Positions 24,872-37,083 of a DNA stretch of 64,000 nt are shown one piece after another. The DNA comes from Sambucus nigra (taxonomy: Eukaryota; Streptophyta; Magnoliopsida; Dipsacales; Adoxaceae), in assembly GCA_949130495.1 (NCBI GenBank), contig CASBWL010000424.1:124001-188000 (forward strand). Reading direction: 5' to 3'. Position 1 is the first letter of the stretch; each line of letters starts with the position of its first letter. Both the position numbers and the translations under genes were made by a program. The notes beneath the pieces are model-generated. The model was not told where the DNA came from, ran no database searches, and worked only from the letters and a program-made list of their open reading frames with translations.

Positions 24872-26218
24872 ATTCCTCCACATTGTGGTGCTCCCACTGG
24901 ACCCGTACAAGTGGAACTATCTTTGACCTCAATCTCCCCTCACTATAGTCTAGGATAGCCACCGGTCTCTCCTCGTAAGAGCTGTCAGGCTGTAGCTCTA
25001 TCTCATCTATCGCAATGTGAGTATGGGCCATATCATCCCGAAGATACCGTCTCAACGACGAGATGTGGAATACATCATGAATGCGGTGTAAATGCTCTGG
25101 TAGTCCCAATCTGTATGCTACCGGCCCAACCCTCTAGATAATGGGAAATGGTCCCACGTACCTCGGGGCCAATTTCCCTTTCTTCCCGAACCTCATCACT
25201 CCTTTTATAGGAGATACACGCAGTAACACTTGGTCCCCCACATTAAACTCCCGGAAGAACCGTTTCTCATCGGCGTAGCTCTTCTGCTTGTCTTGGGCTA
25301 CTCGAATGTGACTCCTAATCATCTCAATCCTAGCGGAGGTTTCCTGAATCACCTCTGGTCCTAGCAACTTGTTATCCCCCACCTCGAGCCAACAAGTTGG
25401 AGAACGACAAGGCTTGCCATACAAAGCCTCAAATGGAGCCATGCCAATCGTGAACTGATAAGAATTATTATAAGCAAACTCTACCAGTGGAAGATGTGGC
25501 TCCCAACCTCCTCCAAAATCAAGAACACACATGCGTAGCATATCCTCTAACATCTGATTTGTACGCTTTGTCTGTCCATCTGTTTGTGGGTGATAAGCTG
25601 AACTCAACCTGAACTCCGTACCCATAGCCTCCTGAAAGCTTTCCCAAAAACGTGACACGAAAATCTTGTCTCTATCTGACACAATATTCAGGGGCACCCC
25701 ATGTAATCTGACAATCTCAGAAATGAACAACTGAGCATACTGACCCGTGTTATAATCTGTCCGCACGGGAAGAAAATGAGCCACCTTGGTCAAACGGTCT
25801 ACAATCACCCAGATGGAGTCGTGGCCCCGCTGTGATGTAGGCAACCCTGTAATAAAATCCATGGAAATACTCTCCCACTTCCACGCAGGTACTTCCAATG
25901 GCTGAAGCAACCCTGACGGTTTCTGATGATCCACCTTCACCAGCTGGCATTAGAACACTTGGACACAAACTCAGTAATGTCCTTCTTCATCCCACTCCAC
26001 CAGTATTGTCTCCTCATATCCTGGTACATCTTATCTCCTCCAGGATGCACTGCAAATCGGGACCCGTGAGATTGGGTCATCACTGCATGACGCAATTCTG
26101 CCCCTTCTGGAACCACCAATCTCCCATTAAACCTCAAACCCCCGTCAGAACTAACAAAATAGGACTCAGCACCTTCGGCTAAAAGTCGTACAATCTGCTC
26201 CTGGCAAAATGGGCAATA
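24872..26218 (-). pseudogene. Element B integrase and C-terminal tail
   Basis: Minus strand. The zinc-binding part (near 26070-25950) has a one-base loss at the second Cys pair, so it shifts frame. The core holds the first Asp ([11 protein letters not shown], near 25860) and second Asp (IVSDRDKIF, near 25680), but the third catalytic residue is Lys instead of Glu ([10 protein letters not shown], codon 25566-25568; C and A keep Glu). A stop follows PFPII at about 25131-25133. Then GPVAYRLGLPEHLHRIHDVF and a chromodomain-like segment up to VEEST, where solo LTR D interrupts. Integrase would be inactive from the Lys change alone. Confidence 0.93.
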
Positions 26219-26858
26219 AATCTATGACAAAGTCTATCTCTCAACTGGGGGGAAGGCCTGGTATCTCCTGGAATACATCGGAATACTCACAAACAACTGG
26301 GATCGAGTCTAAAGGAATCACAACCTCTTTAGAGGCATCCTCCTCTATATAATACAAATGAACGGTCGAACCTCCCTCTGGGCAAGGCATCGCCACTACA
26401 AACATCTCTTGCCCCGGAATGGCAAAAACAATTCTCCCACCGAAGCAATCAATCATGGCTCTATAAGCTGCGAGCCAGTCCATACCGATAATAACATCAT
26501 GCTCATGCATATCCAAGACTAACATGTCTGTAGGTAATACCAAGCTACCAATCTCTACCCCCACTCCCCGGCATATAAAGAAAATAAGTGAACGACTCCC
26601 CAGTGTTGAGTCTACACACATCACTGTGCTCTTCGCTATGGATAACAACCCTAAGGCCTTCGCAAAATGCGTAGCTATAAAACAATGCGTCGCCCCCGTA
26701 TCAAACAAAACCCGACCCATAGTACCATGGATAGGAAACATACCCTCAATCGCGGGTGGTGCCTGTGGAGCTGCTGGTTGGTGGACGTTATAGACACGTC
26801 CGTACTGTAACTGCCCCTGCTGCACTCGAGCTGCTGGAATGGCTGGTAGGGCTGGCAC
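26219..26858 (-). pseudogene. Element B protease, joined to integrase by a deletion
   Basis: Contains the aspartic protease active site VLFDTGATH (near 26700). It reads through to [11 protein letters not shown], then a stop at 26241. A few residues later (DFVIDLL) the sequence jumps to the part that follows RNase H in A and C ([14 protein letters not shown] equivalent). About 1.4 kb that encodes reverse transcriptase and RNase H in A and C is absent; the junction is near 26215-26220. Confidence 0.93.
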
Positions 26859-28074
26859 CTAGGCTGGAGCTGGGAGGGCAGGTGGAAAAAGTGGCCTCTA
26901 TGGCTCATTACGGGCACCCTGCTGCTGTGGGGCCCTATCTCCCTCCGGACAATCCTGGGGCCTATGGCCGTGTCTACCACACCCAAAACATCGGCCTTTG
27001 AAGTTGCCTACCCTCTGACCCTATTGACCGCGGCCCTGATGGCCGTTACCTCCCCGCCATTGGCCCTGTTGGCCCTGATGAACACGTTGTTGGCCCTGTT
27101 AGCCCTGCTGCTAACCTTGCTATCGGTGTTGGCCTTGTTGGCCTTGATGATTAGGCTGGCCCTGTAGACCCTGCCTATAACCCCCAAATCCCTGCCTGGA
27201 ATCACCTAAATGGAATCGCTTAGTAGGGTCCCCCCTGATGGGAACTCTGCTCGTGCTGACGAGTCTGTCCATGAGATGGTGCCCCACTAGCACTATTACC
27301 CCCAGTCCTGTCCTGCTGGCTGGACTTTCCTGCTCTCTTGCTTCCCTGCAGATGGAAGCGGTGATCCTGTGAATGTAGTAACGCAGCATTGAGTACATCA
27401 GTGAAAGTACTCAGAGATAAATTCCCTATAAGATGCTGACGGATCCTCCAAGCTAAACCGTCCACAAACAACATAATTTTCTTACTCTCAATAGGTGCCT
27501 CATCTGGCACTATGGTGAGAAGTCTCGTGAACTCCTCCTCATACTTAGCTACGGTAGAATTCTCCTGCTTCAAATTCAGTAATTTCCATCTCATCTCAGT
27601 CTGCACGGCGGGTGGAAAATACTTGCGGTCAAACCGCTCCCAAAATGTCTGAATCGGGATCGTGTCCCTCTCCTCCAAGGTAGTAGTTGACTCCCACCAC
27701 TGCAAAGAGGCCCCCACTAGATTAAATGAAGCTAATAACTGCCTTTGCACGTCAGTGCACTCATGCATACGAAGATGCCGCTGGATGTCTTTCTTCCATT
27801 GGCTGACTGTGACGATATCTGAGCTACCCGAAAACTCAGGGGGATGCGCCTTCTGAAAAGCATCCCTAACCCTCTCCCATGCAGATGGAAGCTGTGCTGG
27901 TACTGGTGCCACTGCCTGAATCTGGGGTGGAGCCTGCTGAACCACCTCTAGCGCGGCATTCACTGCCTGAGCAACAATGGCGGCTACTTCATTAGCATTC
28001 ATAGTGCCTTGTGCTGGAGCTGCTGGCTGCTCGGCCTGGGCACGCCTATCCTTCGGTGCACGTCTCGGAGGAAT
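26859..28074 (-). pseudogene. Element B gag
   Basis: The family start codon ATG (before PPR) is ATT here at 28072-28074; the next in-frame ATG is at 28000-28002. The capsid-like region (Retrotrans_gag type: [34 protein letters not shown]-like stretch) lies at about 27890-27390. A frameshift occurs near 27225. The Gln/Gly-rich stretch follows, then one intact zinc knuckle CFGCGRHGHRPQDC near 26970, Cx2Cx4Hx4C. The Gag is nearly complete but broken. Confidence 0.92.
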
Positions 28075-28245
28075 TTGAAACGTGAAGAAGTTTATTACTC
28101 TACAGTCATTATCAATTCACAAATAGCTGAAGACGTAACGTAAAAGCAGAAATACAACAATCCTAAAAATAGGGCTCTATATCAAAGAAAGCAAAGCTGA
28201 AAGCATAATAAGTCGCACAAATCCTAAAAGACACTAGAACCTAAT

Positions 28246-28257
28246 GCTCTGATACCA
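28246..28257 (-). promoter_or_regulatory. Element B primer-binding site, initiator tRNA-Met
   Basis: TGGTATCAGAGC on the minus strand, two bases from the 5' LTR end. Confidence 0.95.
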
Positions 28258-28259
28258 CC

Positions 28260-31200
28260 TGTGACACCCCGCCAAATTAAATACCGGGTGATCACTCCTT
28301 TATTAAATTAAAATCAGGGTGAACAGTTGGTTCATTCTTAGTATCACTGTCGTGAAAATAAATTTTTCCAAATTAACACCCTAATTAATTAAGCTAAGTG
28401 TCAAAACCATTTTTTTTTAACATTTCCTTCCAAGTTCTATTTTTAAAGAAAATCATTTATTTAATTATTAACACCATTAACAATAAATAAGAATCATACC
28501 ACAAATTTCCGGGAACATAATCCAATTAATTTAAACATTCAACATCCAAAGTCCCAACATTTAAAACATAAAGTAAAACATTCATGCTGAATAAATTCCA
28601 ACGTAACAGTACTAGAAATAACTGAAAAAGAAATGTCCCAATAAAACAGATAAATAGTGGAAAGGGCGACACATGCCCAATAAATGAGAATGATAGATGT
28701 GGAATCAAGTAAACTAAGTCGTCTATGCAAGTGGCCTGCAACTCCCACCTAAGCTCCAGCATGTTCCTTTCAAAGGATCCTAAGCAAGACGCCCCTGTGG
28801 CTGGGCACCTGTAATACATACATATATATACAAGAGAGAGAAATAGAAAAAGGAACGGGTCAGAGCCCGATTGTGTGTTTGATTTAAAATTCATTTAACA
28901 AGTATTTAAATTGATACAGGCCATTGCAACAACATATTAGTGCGACACTCTCTTGAGAAATTCTCACCTCTCTTCTAATGTCCACACCTATCGCACTAAA
29001 CTTCCCAATAGTCTATCTCATCATATACCACACTATCCTTCCTCAATTATTTAACTTATCTTAGGTTATTCGCAGGATTTTAACACTGAACAACACAAGT
29101 ATTTAAAACGAAGATTTCAACTTATAACCAAAGTTCTCACTTTAACTTTATTAATCAACAAAGTTTTCCAGTATCACATTATACTCTCTTAAAACACGTA
29201 ATTATAATTTGAGTCATCAACCATATCCTACTTACAAATTCACAGTAGGCAATTCCAGATTTCAGAATTTCATATATATATATATTAACTACTCATAAAA
29301 TATATATATATCATAACAGCACCCCAAATAAAAACTATGTTGCGGGCATACTCTACTATCCAACCCCATATCACTCATATTAAGGGGAATACAAATTCAG
29401 ACTCACTCTCGAATTGTATTAGCACATACACAACAATATTGAGGCGAAGCATAGATTCCAAGTCTCTAAGAGGATGGCACTTACCCGTGTCTCTTAGGAC
29501 CGTCTGAACTATCAAATCGATAACCTGTATCAAGGATATCTATCTCCTAGGGTACGAGTCAATATCCCCCATAAGGCAACATAGGATAAGACCGTCCCAA
29601 CGCGGCAACCTCATGGATAGCAAGTAGCGTGGGTATGATTTTAACATGTATATAATATAGGCATACACAATCATATAAATATACCACTTTTATCATATTA
29701 ATATAGGTTCCTCTCATTACCCATAATTACAACATTTATCCTTAATTTTCACATTATTAGTATTATGTATAAGAGTTCGTTTCTAACTTTAACTCGAAGT
29801 ATTTTCTCATCTGAATACGTAACATGCATGGACTCTATCCTCCCAAGTATAAAATTCAGTAAGTGTCCTTTCTATGTTCCAACGTCACCTTCTTACGCAA
29901 CTCTCCCGTTCATTCATAAATTCATCAACCCTTAAGTAATTATCCCACAAGTACAATTCTCGTCTCATATTAAGGATCCCAAAATTATTCATATGTCCTA
30001 CTGGTCCTCTATATCTCCCAAAACATTTTATTAAGGATGCCCAAGAATTATTTCACATTAAATTGAATTTCAACTAATTAATAAGGGTAAACATGAGTCT
30101 GCCAGGAGGAGTCGATCGATCGAGGTCTGGGGCTCGATCGATCGAAGCTCTGGGCTCGATCGATCGATCAAGCAGGTCTGCGAAATCTGCAGAATTGCAG
30201 TTACGGGTTTCATCTTCTAACTTACACCAAATCCATATTTTACAATCCCAAACGTCTCAAAATTTGTACTACTAACATCCTAACATGATATTATACATTT
30301 CCTACGTAAAGCATGTCAATTTACGTAACTAAACATGGATTAATCATGCCATAATTCATTTAAATATTCAAGAACCCTAGAAATCTCTAAATCATGGTTC
30401 CAATCTGTTTTTCCAGAAATTTCTTCTTATAAACATTATAATTTCGTGGGTAAATTCCTCTACATGGCAAGGGTTTCCAGAATTATCATTTAAACCATAA
30501 CTACATTCGATTCCTATCACAAAACTTAGGTTTTCTTCCATAAAACTCATCCTAATCATTCCTACACTAATATGAAAGATGCATCAACGAAATAAGCAAG
30601 ATAAACACTTTCCTGGGATTTTCAGAAGTCTGGTTTGCAGATGATTTTGTTATGGTTGCGTTCCCCGTCGCGCGATCTACGCGTTGGTGGTGGTGGCGGT
30701 GCAACCGGATGGATTTTGGGCCTTGAATTTGCCTTGAGAGCTATCTCCTTCCTCTCCTATGGCTGTTCTTGTGTTTAAGCTTTCTAACCCTATCTGACTA
30801 ACCTAAATGGCTGATATAGATTACTGATTTTCGTGGGTTTAATTACTCAAAAATGTGAAATGTCCAAAACGCCCTCCCGGAGTACTAATTAGGCCAAAAA
30901 ACGCCCCGAGACCCAAACTAAACCCCCGGGTACACTTTTCTGACTATCTCGACCCTTACGGACGCGTTGGCGCACTCCAAACGACCATATGAACAACTTA
31001 CAAAATATTCACTTTTATTTATCACTATTTAGTCCTGACGCGACACGGGCGCGTCCCGAGTCAAATTTCCAAAATTGTCATTTTATTCACTCGTGACATT
31101 CAATATAACCAATATTATATATTACTTTGCTCATTAGTAATATTCAACAAATTTCACATAATTAATAACTCTCGCCACGTTAATAATTATAACATAATTG

Positions 31201-31286
31201 TTTTCTGGATTTTTATTAAATAATTAACTCACATTAAATTTAATAAATCCCCAAATTAATATAGCATAAAAATACGGGGTATTACA
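28260..31286 (-). repeat. Element B 5' LTR
   Basis: 3027 bp, partner of 19285-22311. Palindromes at 30112-30171. Confidence 0.95.
30112..30171. repeat. TCGATCGA palindrome cluster, element B 5' LTR
   Basis: Three blocks; one unit fewer than in the partner LTR. Confidence 0.9.
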
Positions 31287-31291
31287 CAGGC

Positions 31292-32539
31292 TATCTGATT
31301 GATGGTCAGACGGTCCTAAGAGACGGGAGGGTATGTATTGATCTCTGAGAGACTTGGAATCTATGCTTCGCCTCAATATTGTTTGTGTATGTGTTAATAC
31401 AGTTCGAGAGTGATTCCGAACTTGTATTTCCCTTAGTACGAGTGATACGGGGATTGGATAGCAGAGTATGCCCGCACCATAGTTTTTATGTGGGGTGCTG
31501 TTAGAATATATATAATATACGAGTATTTAATATATATATATAAAATTCTGAAATTTGGAACTGCCTACTGTGCTATGGTAAGTAAGACATGTATGATGAC
31601 TCAAATTGGAAATACTTGTTTTGAAAAAGTATAATATGACACTGGCAAACTTTATTAATAAATAAAGTTAAAATGAGATCTTTGTTAGTAAATAAAATTT
31701 TCCTTGTAAACAATTATGTTGGTCAGTTTTAAATCTTATGAGTAACCTAAGATAAGTTAAACCATTGGGAAGTTTAGTGCGATATAAAATAAGATAATCC
31801 GTTGGGATGGTTAGTACGATAGGCGTGCACATTAGAAGAGAGGTGAGAATTTCTCAAGAGAGTGCCGCACTAATATGTTGTTGCATTGGCCTGTAAACAT
31901 TATAAATACTTGTTAAATGAATTATAAATTAATTACACTATCGGGCTCTGACCCGTTTCTATTTCTCTTTCTCTCTTGTATATATATGTATATATTACAG
32001 GTGCCCAGCCACAGGGGCGTCTTGCGTATGATCCCTTGGAAGAAACGCACTGCAGCTTAGGTGGGAGTTGCAAGCAACTTCCTTAGACGACTTCATTTAT
32101 TTGACTCCACTCCTAGCATACTCATTTAGTGGGGCATGTGTCGCCCTTTCCATTATTCAGTTGTTTATTAGGACATTGTGATTTAGTTATTTCTAGTATT
32201 GTCACTTTGGGATTTATTACTGTCTGGACGTTTTACTTTAAGTTTTAATGTTAGGATTTAGTTGTTGAATGTTTAAATTATTTGGATTATATGTTCCAGG
32301 GTTATTGTGGTGTGATTCTTTAATATTGAATTGTTATAAATAATTAAATTTTTTAAAAAAATAAAATTTGGAAAGTAATGTAAAAAAAAATGGTTTTGAC
32401 ACTTAGCTTAATTAACTAGGGTGTTTAAATTGTGAAAGTTATTTTACGACAGTGATGCTAAGAATGAACCAACTGTTCACCTTGATTTTAATTTAATAAA
32501 GGAGTGATTGCCTGGTATTTAATTAGGCGGGGTGTCACA
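31292..32539 (+). repeat. Element A 5' LTR, second part
   Basis: Continues 19284 after the B insertion and ends GGTGTCACA. Together the two parts are 3036 bp against 2994 bp for the 3' LTR. It includes the CGGGCTCTGACCCG module (about 31944). Confidence 0.93.
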
Positions 32540-32541
32540 GG

Positions 32542-32553
32542 TGGTATCAGAGC
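32542..32553 (+). promoter_or_regulatory. Element A primer-binding site, initiator tRNA-Met
   Basis: TGGTATCAGAGC two bases after the 5' LTR. Confidence 0.95.
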
Positions 32554-32731
32554 ATCAGGTTCTAGTGTCCTTAGGATCTTCATGGCTTATTTCGCTTTCA
32601 GCTTAACATTTTTGCTATAGAGCCCTAACATTGGGAATGTTGTTTTTGTCTTTATGCGTTGGAAATTCGTGCTTCTGCGACTTGTCGATACGGATGTTAA
32701 ACTTATTCTGATGTAATTTTAAAACTTTCAG

Positions 32732-33715
32732 ATGGCCCGTCAGGAAGAACAAGCTAATACCATTGGGGAAGTAAATGAGCAAGGATAACTCGCGCCTCAG
32801 GTGTCTCCGAAAAAGGTACCAATCGCCGAATTTGCGGGCATTGTGGCACAAGCAGTTACCACTGCAGTTTTACAGTACCACGAACGTAGCATACAGCTTA
32901 GAGGAGGCAAAAGATCTAGATAGGTTAACCAAATGCATGTGACTAAAGATGACAATTGTGCGAAGGCACCGAAATTATGACAACAAACCACCCAAGACCG
33001 AGTCAGTTCCACAAGTAACAAAATTTATGTAAAGGGCCAAAAGTGTCAGGGCCAACGAAGTCAGATTCAGAATAATTTCACAAAGAGGTGTTTCAGTTGT
33101 GGAATGGATGGTCACAAACGTCAATCTTATCCGAATTAGACTGGGGATAAACTACAATCCGACCAACGGAGAATTTCGGAACTTTGCTATAAATGTGTAC
33201 AGCCGGGTCACAAGTGGAGGGATTGTCCTCACCCTGACAAAATTTTTCCACAAATTTCCCCTCAAGGCCAGCAAGACCGGGGAAAAAGCGTGACTAGTGA
33301 ACAACGTGGTGAAGTGAAGCAGTTTCGAGAGAGGTGCTTCTGATGTGACAGGAAAGACCATAGGTGTCAGAATTGCCTAGAGAGGAATAAAGTCCCAAGT
33401 TAGTAAGGCCAGCAAGGCCGACACCGACAGCAGCAGGGTCAGAGGGAGAGTAACTTCGGAGGCCGATGTTTTGTGTGCAACAAGCATGGCCATAAGCGCC
33501 AGGATTTCCCAGAGGGTGAGAGGGCCCCACAGCAGTAGGGTGCTCGTAATGAGCCACATAGGCCACTTTTTCCAGCCGCTCTCCCGGCACCAGCTCAAGT
33601 ACCAGCCCTACCAGCCATTCCAGCAGCTCCAGTGCAGCAGGGGCAGTTACAGTACGGACGTGTCTATAACGTCCACCAAGCAGCAGCTCCATAGGAACCA
33701 CCCGCGATTGAGGGT
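32732..33715 (+). pseudogene. Element A gag: four zinc knuckles, no capsid region
   Basis: The frame from ATG 32732 is the same as that of the protease and polymerase. After a short N-terminus (FAGIVAQAVTTAV resembles the start of B and C Gag) the capsid-like region of about 170 residues found in B and C is absent. Instead there are four CCHC-type motifs in the same frame: near 33089 (CFSCGMDGHKRQSYP, last Cys replaced), 33185 (CYKCVQPGHKWRDC, complete), 33335 (second residue pair contains a TGA) and 33467 (CFVCNKHGHKRQDF, last Cys replaced by Phe). B and C have one. Several stops lie between. Nucleic-acid binding is the known role of such knuckles; the loss of the capsid region means this Gag could not build particles by itself. 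Confidence 0.8.
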
Positions 33716-36700
33716 ATGTTTCCTATCCATGGTACTATGGGTCGAGTTTTGTTTGATACTGGGGAGACGCACTGTTTTATAGCTACGCATTTTGCAAAGG
33801 CCTTAGGGTTGTTAGCCACAGCAGAGAGTACGGTGACGTGTGTAGACTCACCACTGGGGAGTGGTTCGCTTATTTTCTTTATATGCCGGGGAGTGGGGGT
33901 AGAGATTGGTATCTTGGTATTACCTGCAGACATGTTAGTCTTAGATATGCATGAGCATGACGTTATTATCGGTATGGATTGGCTCGCTTCTTACAGGGCC
34001 ATGATAGATTGTTTTGGTGGGAGTATTGTCTTTGCCATTTCGGGATAAGAGATGTTTGTAGTGGCGATGCCTCGCCCAGAGGGAGGCTCGACCGCTCATT
34101 TATATTACATAGAGGAGGATACCTCTAAGGAGGTTGTGATTCCCTTAGACTCGATCCCAGTTGTTCATGAGTATTCCGATGTCTTTCAGGAGATACCAGG
34201 CCTACCCCCCAGTCGAGAGATAGACTTTGTCATAGATTTATTACCGGATACTAGACCGATAGCACGTGCTCCATACCGTATGGATCCGACAAGAATGCCA
34301 GAGTTACGAGATCAGATAGTGCAGCTGTTAGGTCAGGGCTTCATTCGCAAGAGTACCTCACCTTGGGGCGCTCCAGTCTTGTTTGTGAAGAAGAGAGATG
34401 GCTCACTGAGGTTATGTGTGGACTACCGGGAATTGAACATGGTCACGATACGGAATAAGTATCCATTGCCTCGAATCGATGATCTGTTTGACCAGCTGAG
34501 GGGAGAAACTTTCTTTTCGAAGATAGATCTGAGGTCGGGGTACCATCAACAACGTATTAGGAAGTAGGATGTTTCAAAGACTGCCTTCTTGACGCGATAT
34601 GGGTTTTACGAGTTCCGAGTGATGCCATTCGGCCTCACAAATGCTCCATCCATGTTCATGGACTTAATTAATCGAGTGTTCAGAGAGTTCTTGGATCAGT
34701 TTGTCATCGTCTTCATAGATGACATTTTGATATATTCACACTCCGAGGAGGAGCATGCCGAGCACTTGAGACAGGTTCTTCAGACTCTACGAGAGCATCA
34801 GTTGTATGCTTAGTACGAGAAGTGCGGATTCTGGTTGCGAGAAGTACAGTTCTTGGGGCATGTTGTTTCTGAACAGGGGATATCAGTTGACCCGAGTAAA
34901 GTGTCAGCGATGAGGGAGTGGGGACAGCCCACGACACCGATGGAAGTGCGTAGTTTCTTGGGGTTAGTCGGATACTACAGGAGATTCATTCGTGGATTCT
35001 CCAAAATAGCGGGTCCATTGACGAACCTGACTCGTAAAGGGGTACCATATGTTTGGGATGATGCTTGTCAATTGTCTTTTGACGAGCTGAAAGACAAGCT
35101 TACTTCAGCAGCCTTCCTTACCTTACCAAAGCCGGGTGTGGAGTACCTAGTTTACACCGATGCCTCCTTACGGGGACTTGGGGGAGTACTTCAGTAGGAG
35201 GAGAAGGCTATAGCTTTTGCCTACCGTAAGCTTAAGCCGCATGAGAAGAATTACCCCACCCATGATCTGGAGTTAGCAGCGGTCGTTTTTGCATTGAGGA
35301 TATGGAGACACTACTTATTGGGGGAGAAATTCCGCTTGTTCATAGACCCCAAGTCACTGCAAGACCTGTTCACTCAGCGAGAGCTGAATATGCATCAACG
35401 CAGATGGTTAGAGTTTGTGAAGGACTATCAGATCGACATACAGTATCATCCGGGGAAGGCCAACGTAGTTGCTGATGCGTTGAGCCGTAGACCGGTAGGT
35501 GATGTAGCGGATGTCTGGAAAGCAAAGTGGAAGGAGTTAGGCCACCAGGATGCAGTAGCCCGTTCCTTCATATCTGTTATGATAGTGACACCCGAGATTA
35601 TTACGAGGGTGATACAGGCACAGACCGCAGACCCATTTTTCCAGGAGCAGGTTGTACGACTTTTAGCTGAGGGTGCTGAGTCCTATTCTGTGAGTTCTGA
35701 TGAGGGTTTGAGGTTTAATGGGAGATTGGTGGTTCCAGAAGGAGCAGAATTAAGTCATGCAGTCATGAACCAGTCTCACGGGTTCCGATTTACGGTACAT
35801 CCTGGAGGGGATAAGATGTACTAGGATATGAGGCAGTAATATTGGTGGAGTGGGATGAAGAAGGACATTGCTGAGTTCGTGTCCAAGTGTTCTACCTGCC
35901 AGCTGGTAAAGGTGGACCATCAGAAACCTTCGGGGTTGCTTCATCCATTGGAAGTACCCGCGTGGATGTGGGAGAGTATTTCCATGGATTTTATTACAGG
36001 GTTGCCTACATCACAGTGGGGCCACGACTCTATCTGGGTGCTTTTAGACCGTTTAACCAAGGTGGCTCATTTTATGCCGGTGCGAACAGACTATACCACG
36101 GGTCAGTATGCTCAGTTGTTCATTACTGAGATTGTCAGATTACATGGGGTACCTCTGAATATTGTGTCGGATGGAGATAAGATTTCCGTGTCGCGTTTTT
36201 GGAAGCTTTCAGGAGCCTATGGGTACTGAGTTGAGGTTGAGTTCAACTTATCACCCACAGACAGATGGACAGACAGAGCGTACTAATCAGATGTTGGAGG
36301 ATATGCTACGAATGTGTGTTCTTGATTTTGGAGGAGGTTGGGAGCCACATCTTCCACTGGTAGAGTCTGATTATAATAACTCTTATCAGTTCACTATTGG
36401 CATGGCTCCATTCAAGGCTTTGTACGGAAGACCTTGTCGTTCCCCAACTTGTTAGCTCTAGGTGGGGGATAACAAGTTCCTAGGACCAGAGGTGATTCAG
36501 GAAACCTCCGCGAGGATTGAGATGATCACGAGTCGCATTCGAGTAGCCCAGGACAGGCAGAAAAGCTACACCGATGCGAAATGATTCTTACGGGAGTTTA
36601 TTGTGGGGGACCAAGTGTTACTACGTGTATCTCCTATGAAAGGAGTGATGAGATTCGGGAAGAAAGGGAAATTGGCCCCGAGGTACGTGGGACTATTTCC

Positions 36701-37073
36701 CATTATCGAGAGGATTAGGCCGGTAGCATACAGATTGGGACTTCCAGAGCATTTACATCGCATTCACGATGTATTCCACATCTCGTCGTTGAGATGATAT
36801 CTTCGGAATGATATGGCCAATACTCACATCGCGATAGATGAGATAGACTTACAGCCTGGCAGCTCTTACGAGGAGAGACCGGTGGCTATGCTAGAGCAAA
36901 GCGAGAGGAGATTGAGGTCGAAGGTAGTTCCACTTGTACGTGTCCAGTGGGAGCATCATAATGTGGAGGAATCCACTTGGGAGCGCGGGGCAGACATGCG
37001 CGAGAGATACCCCGATTTATTTTTGCCAGGTATGCCTTATATTTCGAATTTCGGGACGAAATTCTGTTATTAG
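33716..37073 (+). pseudogene. Element A protease, reverse transcriptase, RNase H, integrase
   Basis: Domains in order: protease (FDTGETH at about 33752, Ala of the usual DTGA replaced by Glu), reverse transcriptase (CVDYRELN near 34420, FIDDILIYS near 34713), RNase H ([11 protein letters not shown] near 35155), integrase zinc site (CSTCQLVK near 35888) and core (MDFITG, SDGDKI, TDGQTERTNQ), then the GPF/Y-like and chromodomain-like tail (VQWEHHNVEESTWE near 36945). In-frame stops end at 34048, 34567, 34813, 35197 and 35824. A frameshift lies near 36205 (an extra T in the FW motif), with further stops at about 36455, 36584 and 36797. All catalytic residues I looked for are present apart from the protease change. 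Confidence 0.93.
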
Positions 37074-37083
37074 GGGGGAAGTA
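37071..37083 (+). promoter_or_regulatory. Element A polypurine tract
   Basis: TAGGGGGGAAGTA directly before the 3' LTR; B and C have the same tract. Confidence 0.85.

Larger units (their letters stand above)
19285..31286 (-). mobile_element. Element B: deleted Tekay-like chromovirus inside A's LTR
   Basis: Exact duplication CAGGC (19280-19284 and 31287-31291). The uninterrupted sequence at about 38838-38870 in A's 3' LTR shows the empty site. Length without solo LTR D is about 9.55 kb. Both LTRs are 3027 bp and belong to the same family as A's. The internal region has lost reverse transcriptase and RNase H, the gag start codon and the integrase catalytic Glu, so this copy is not autonomous. 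Confidence 0.95.
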
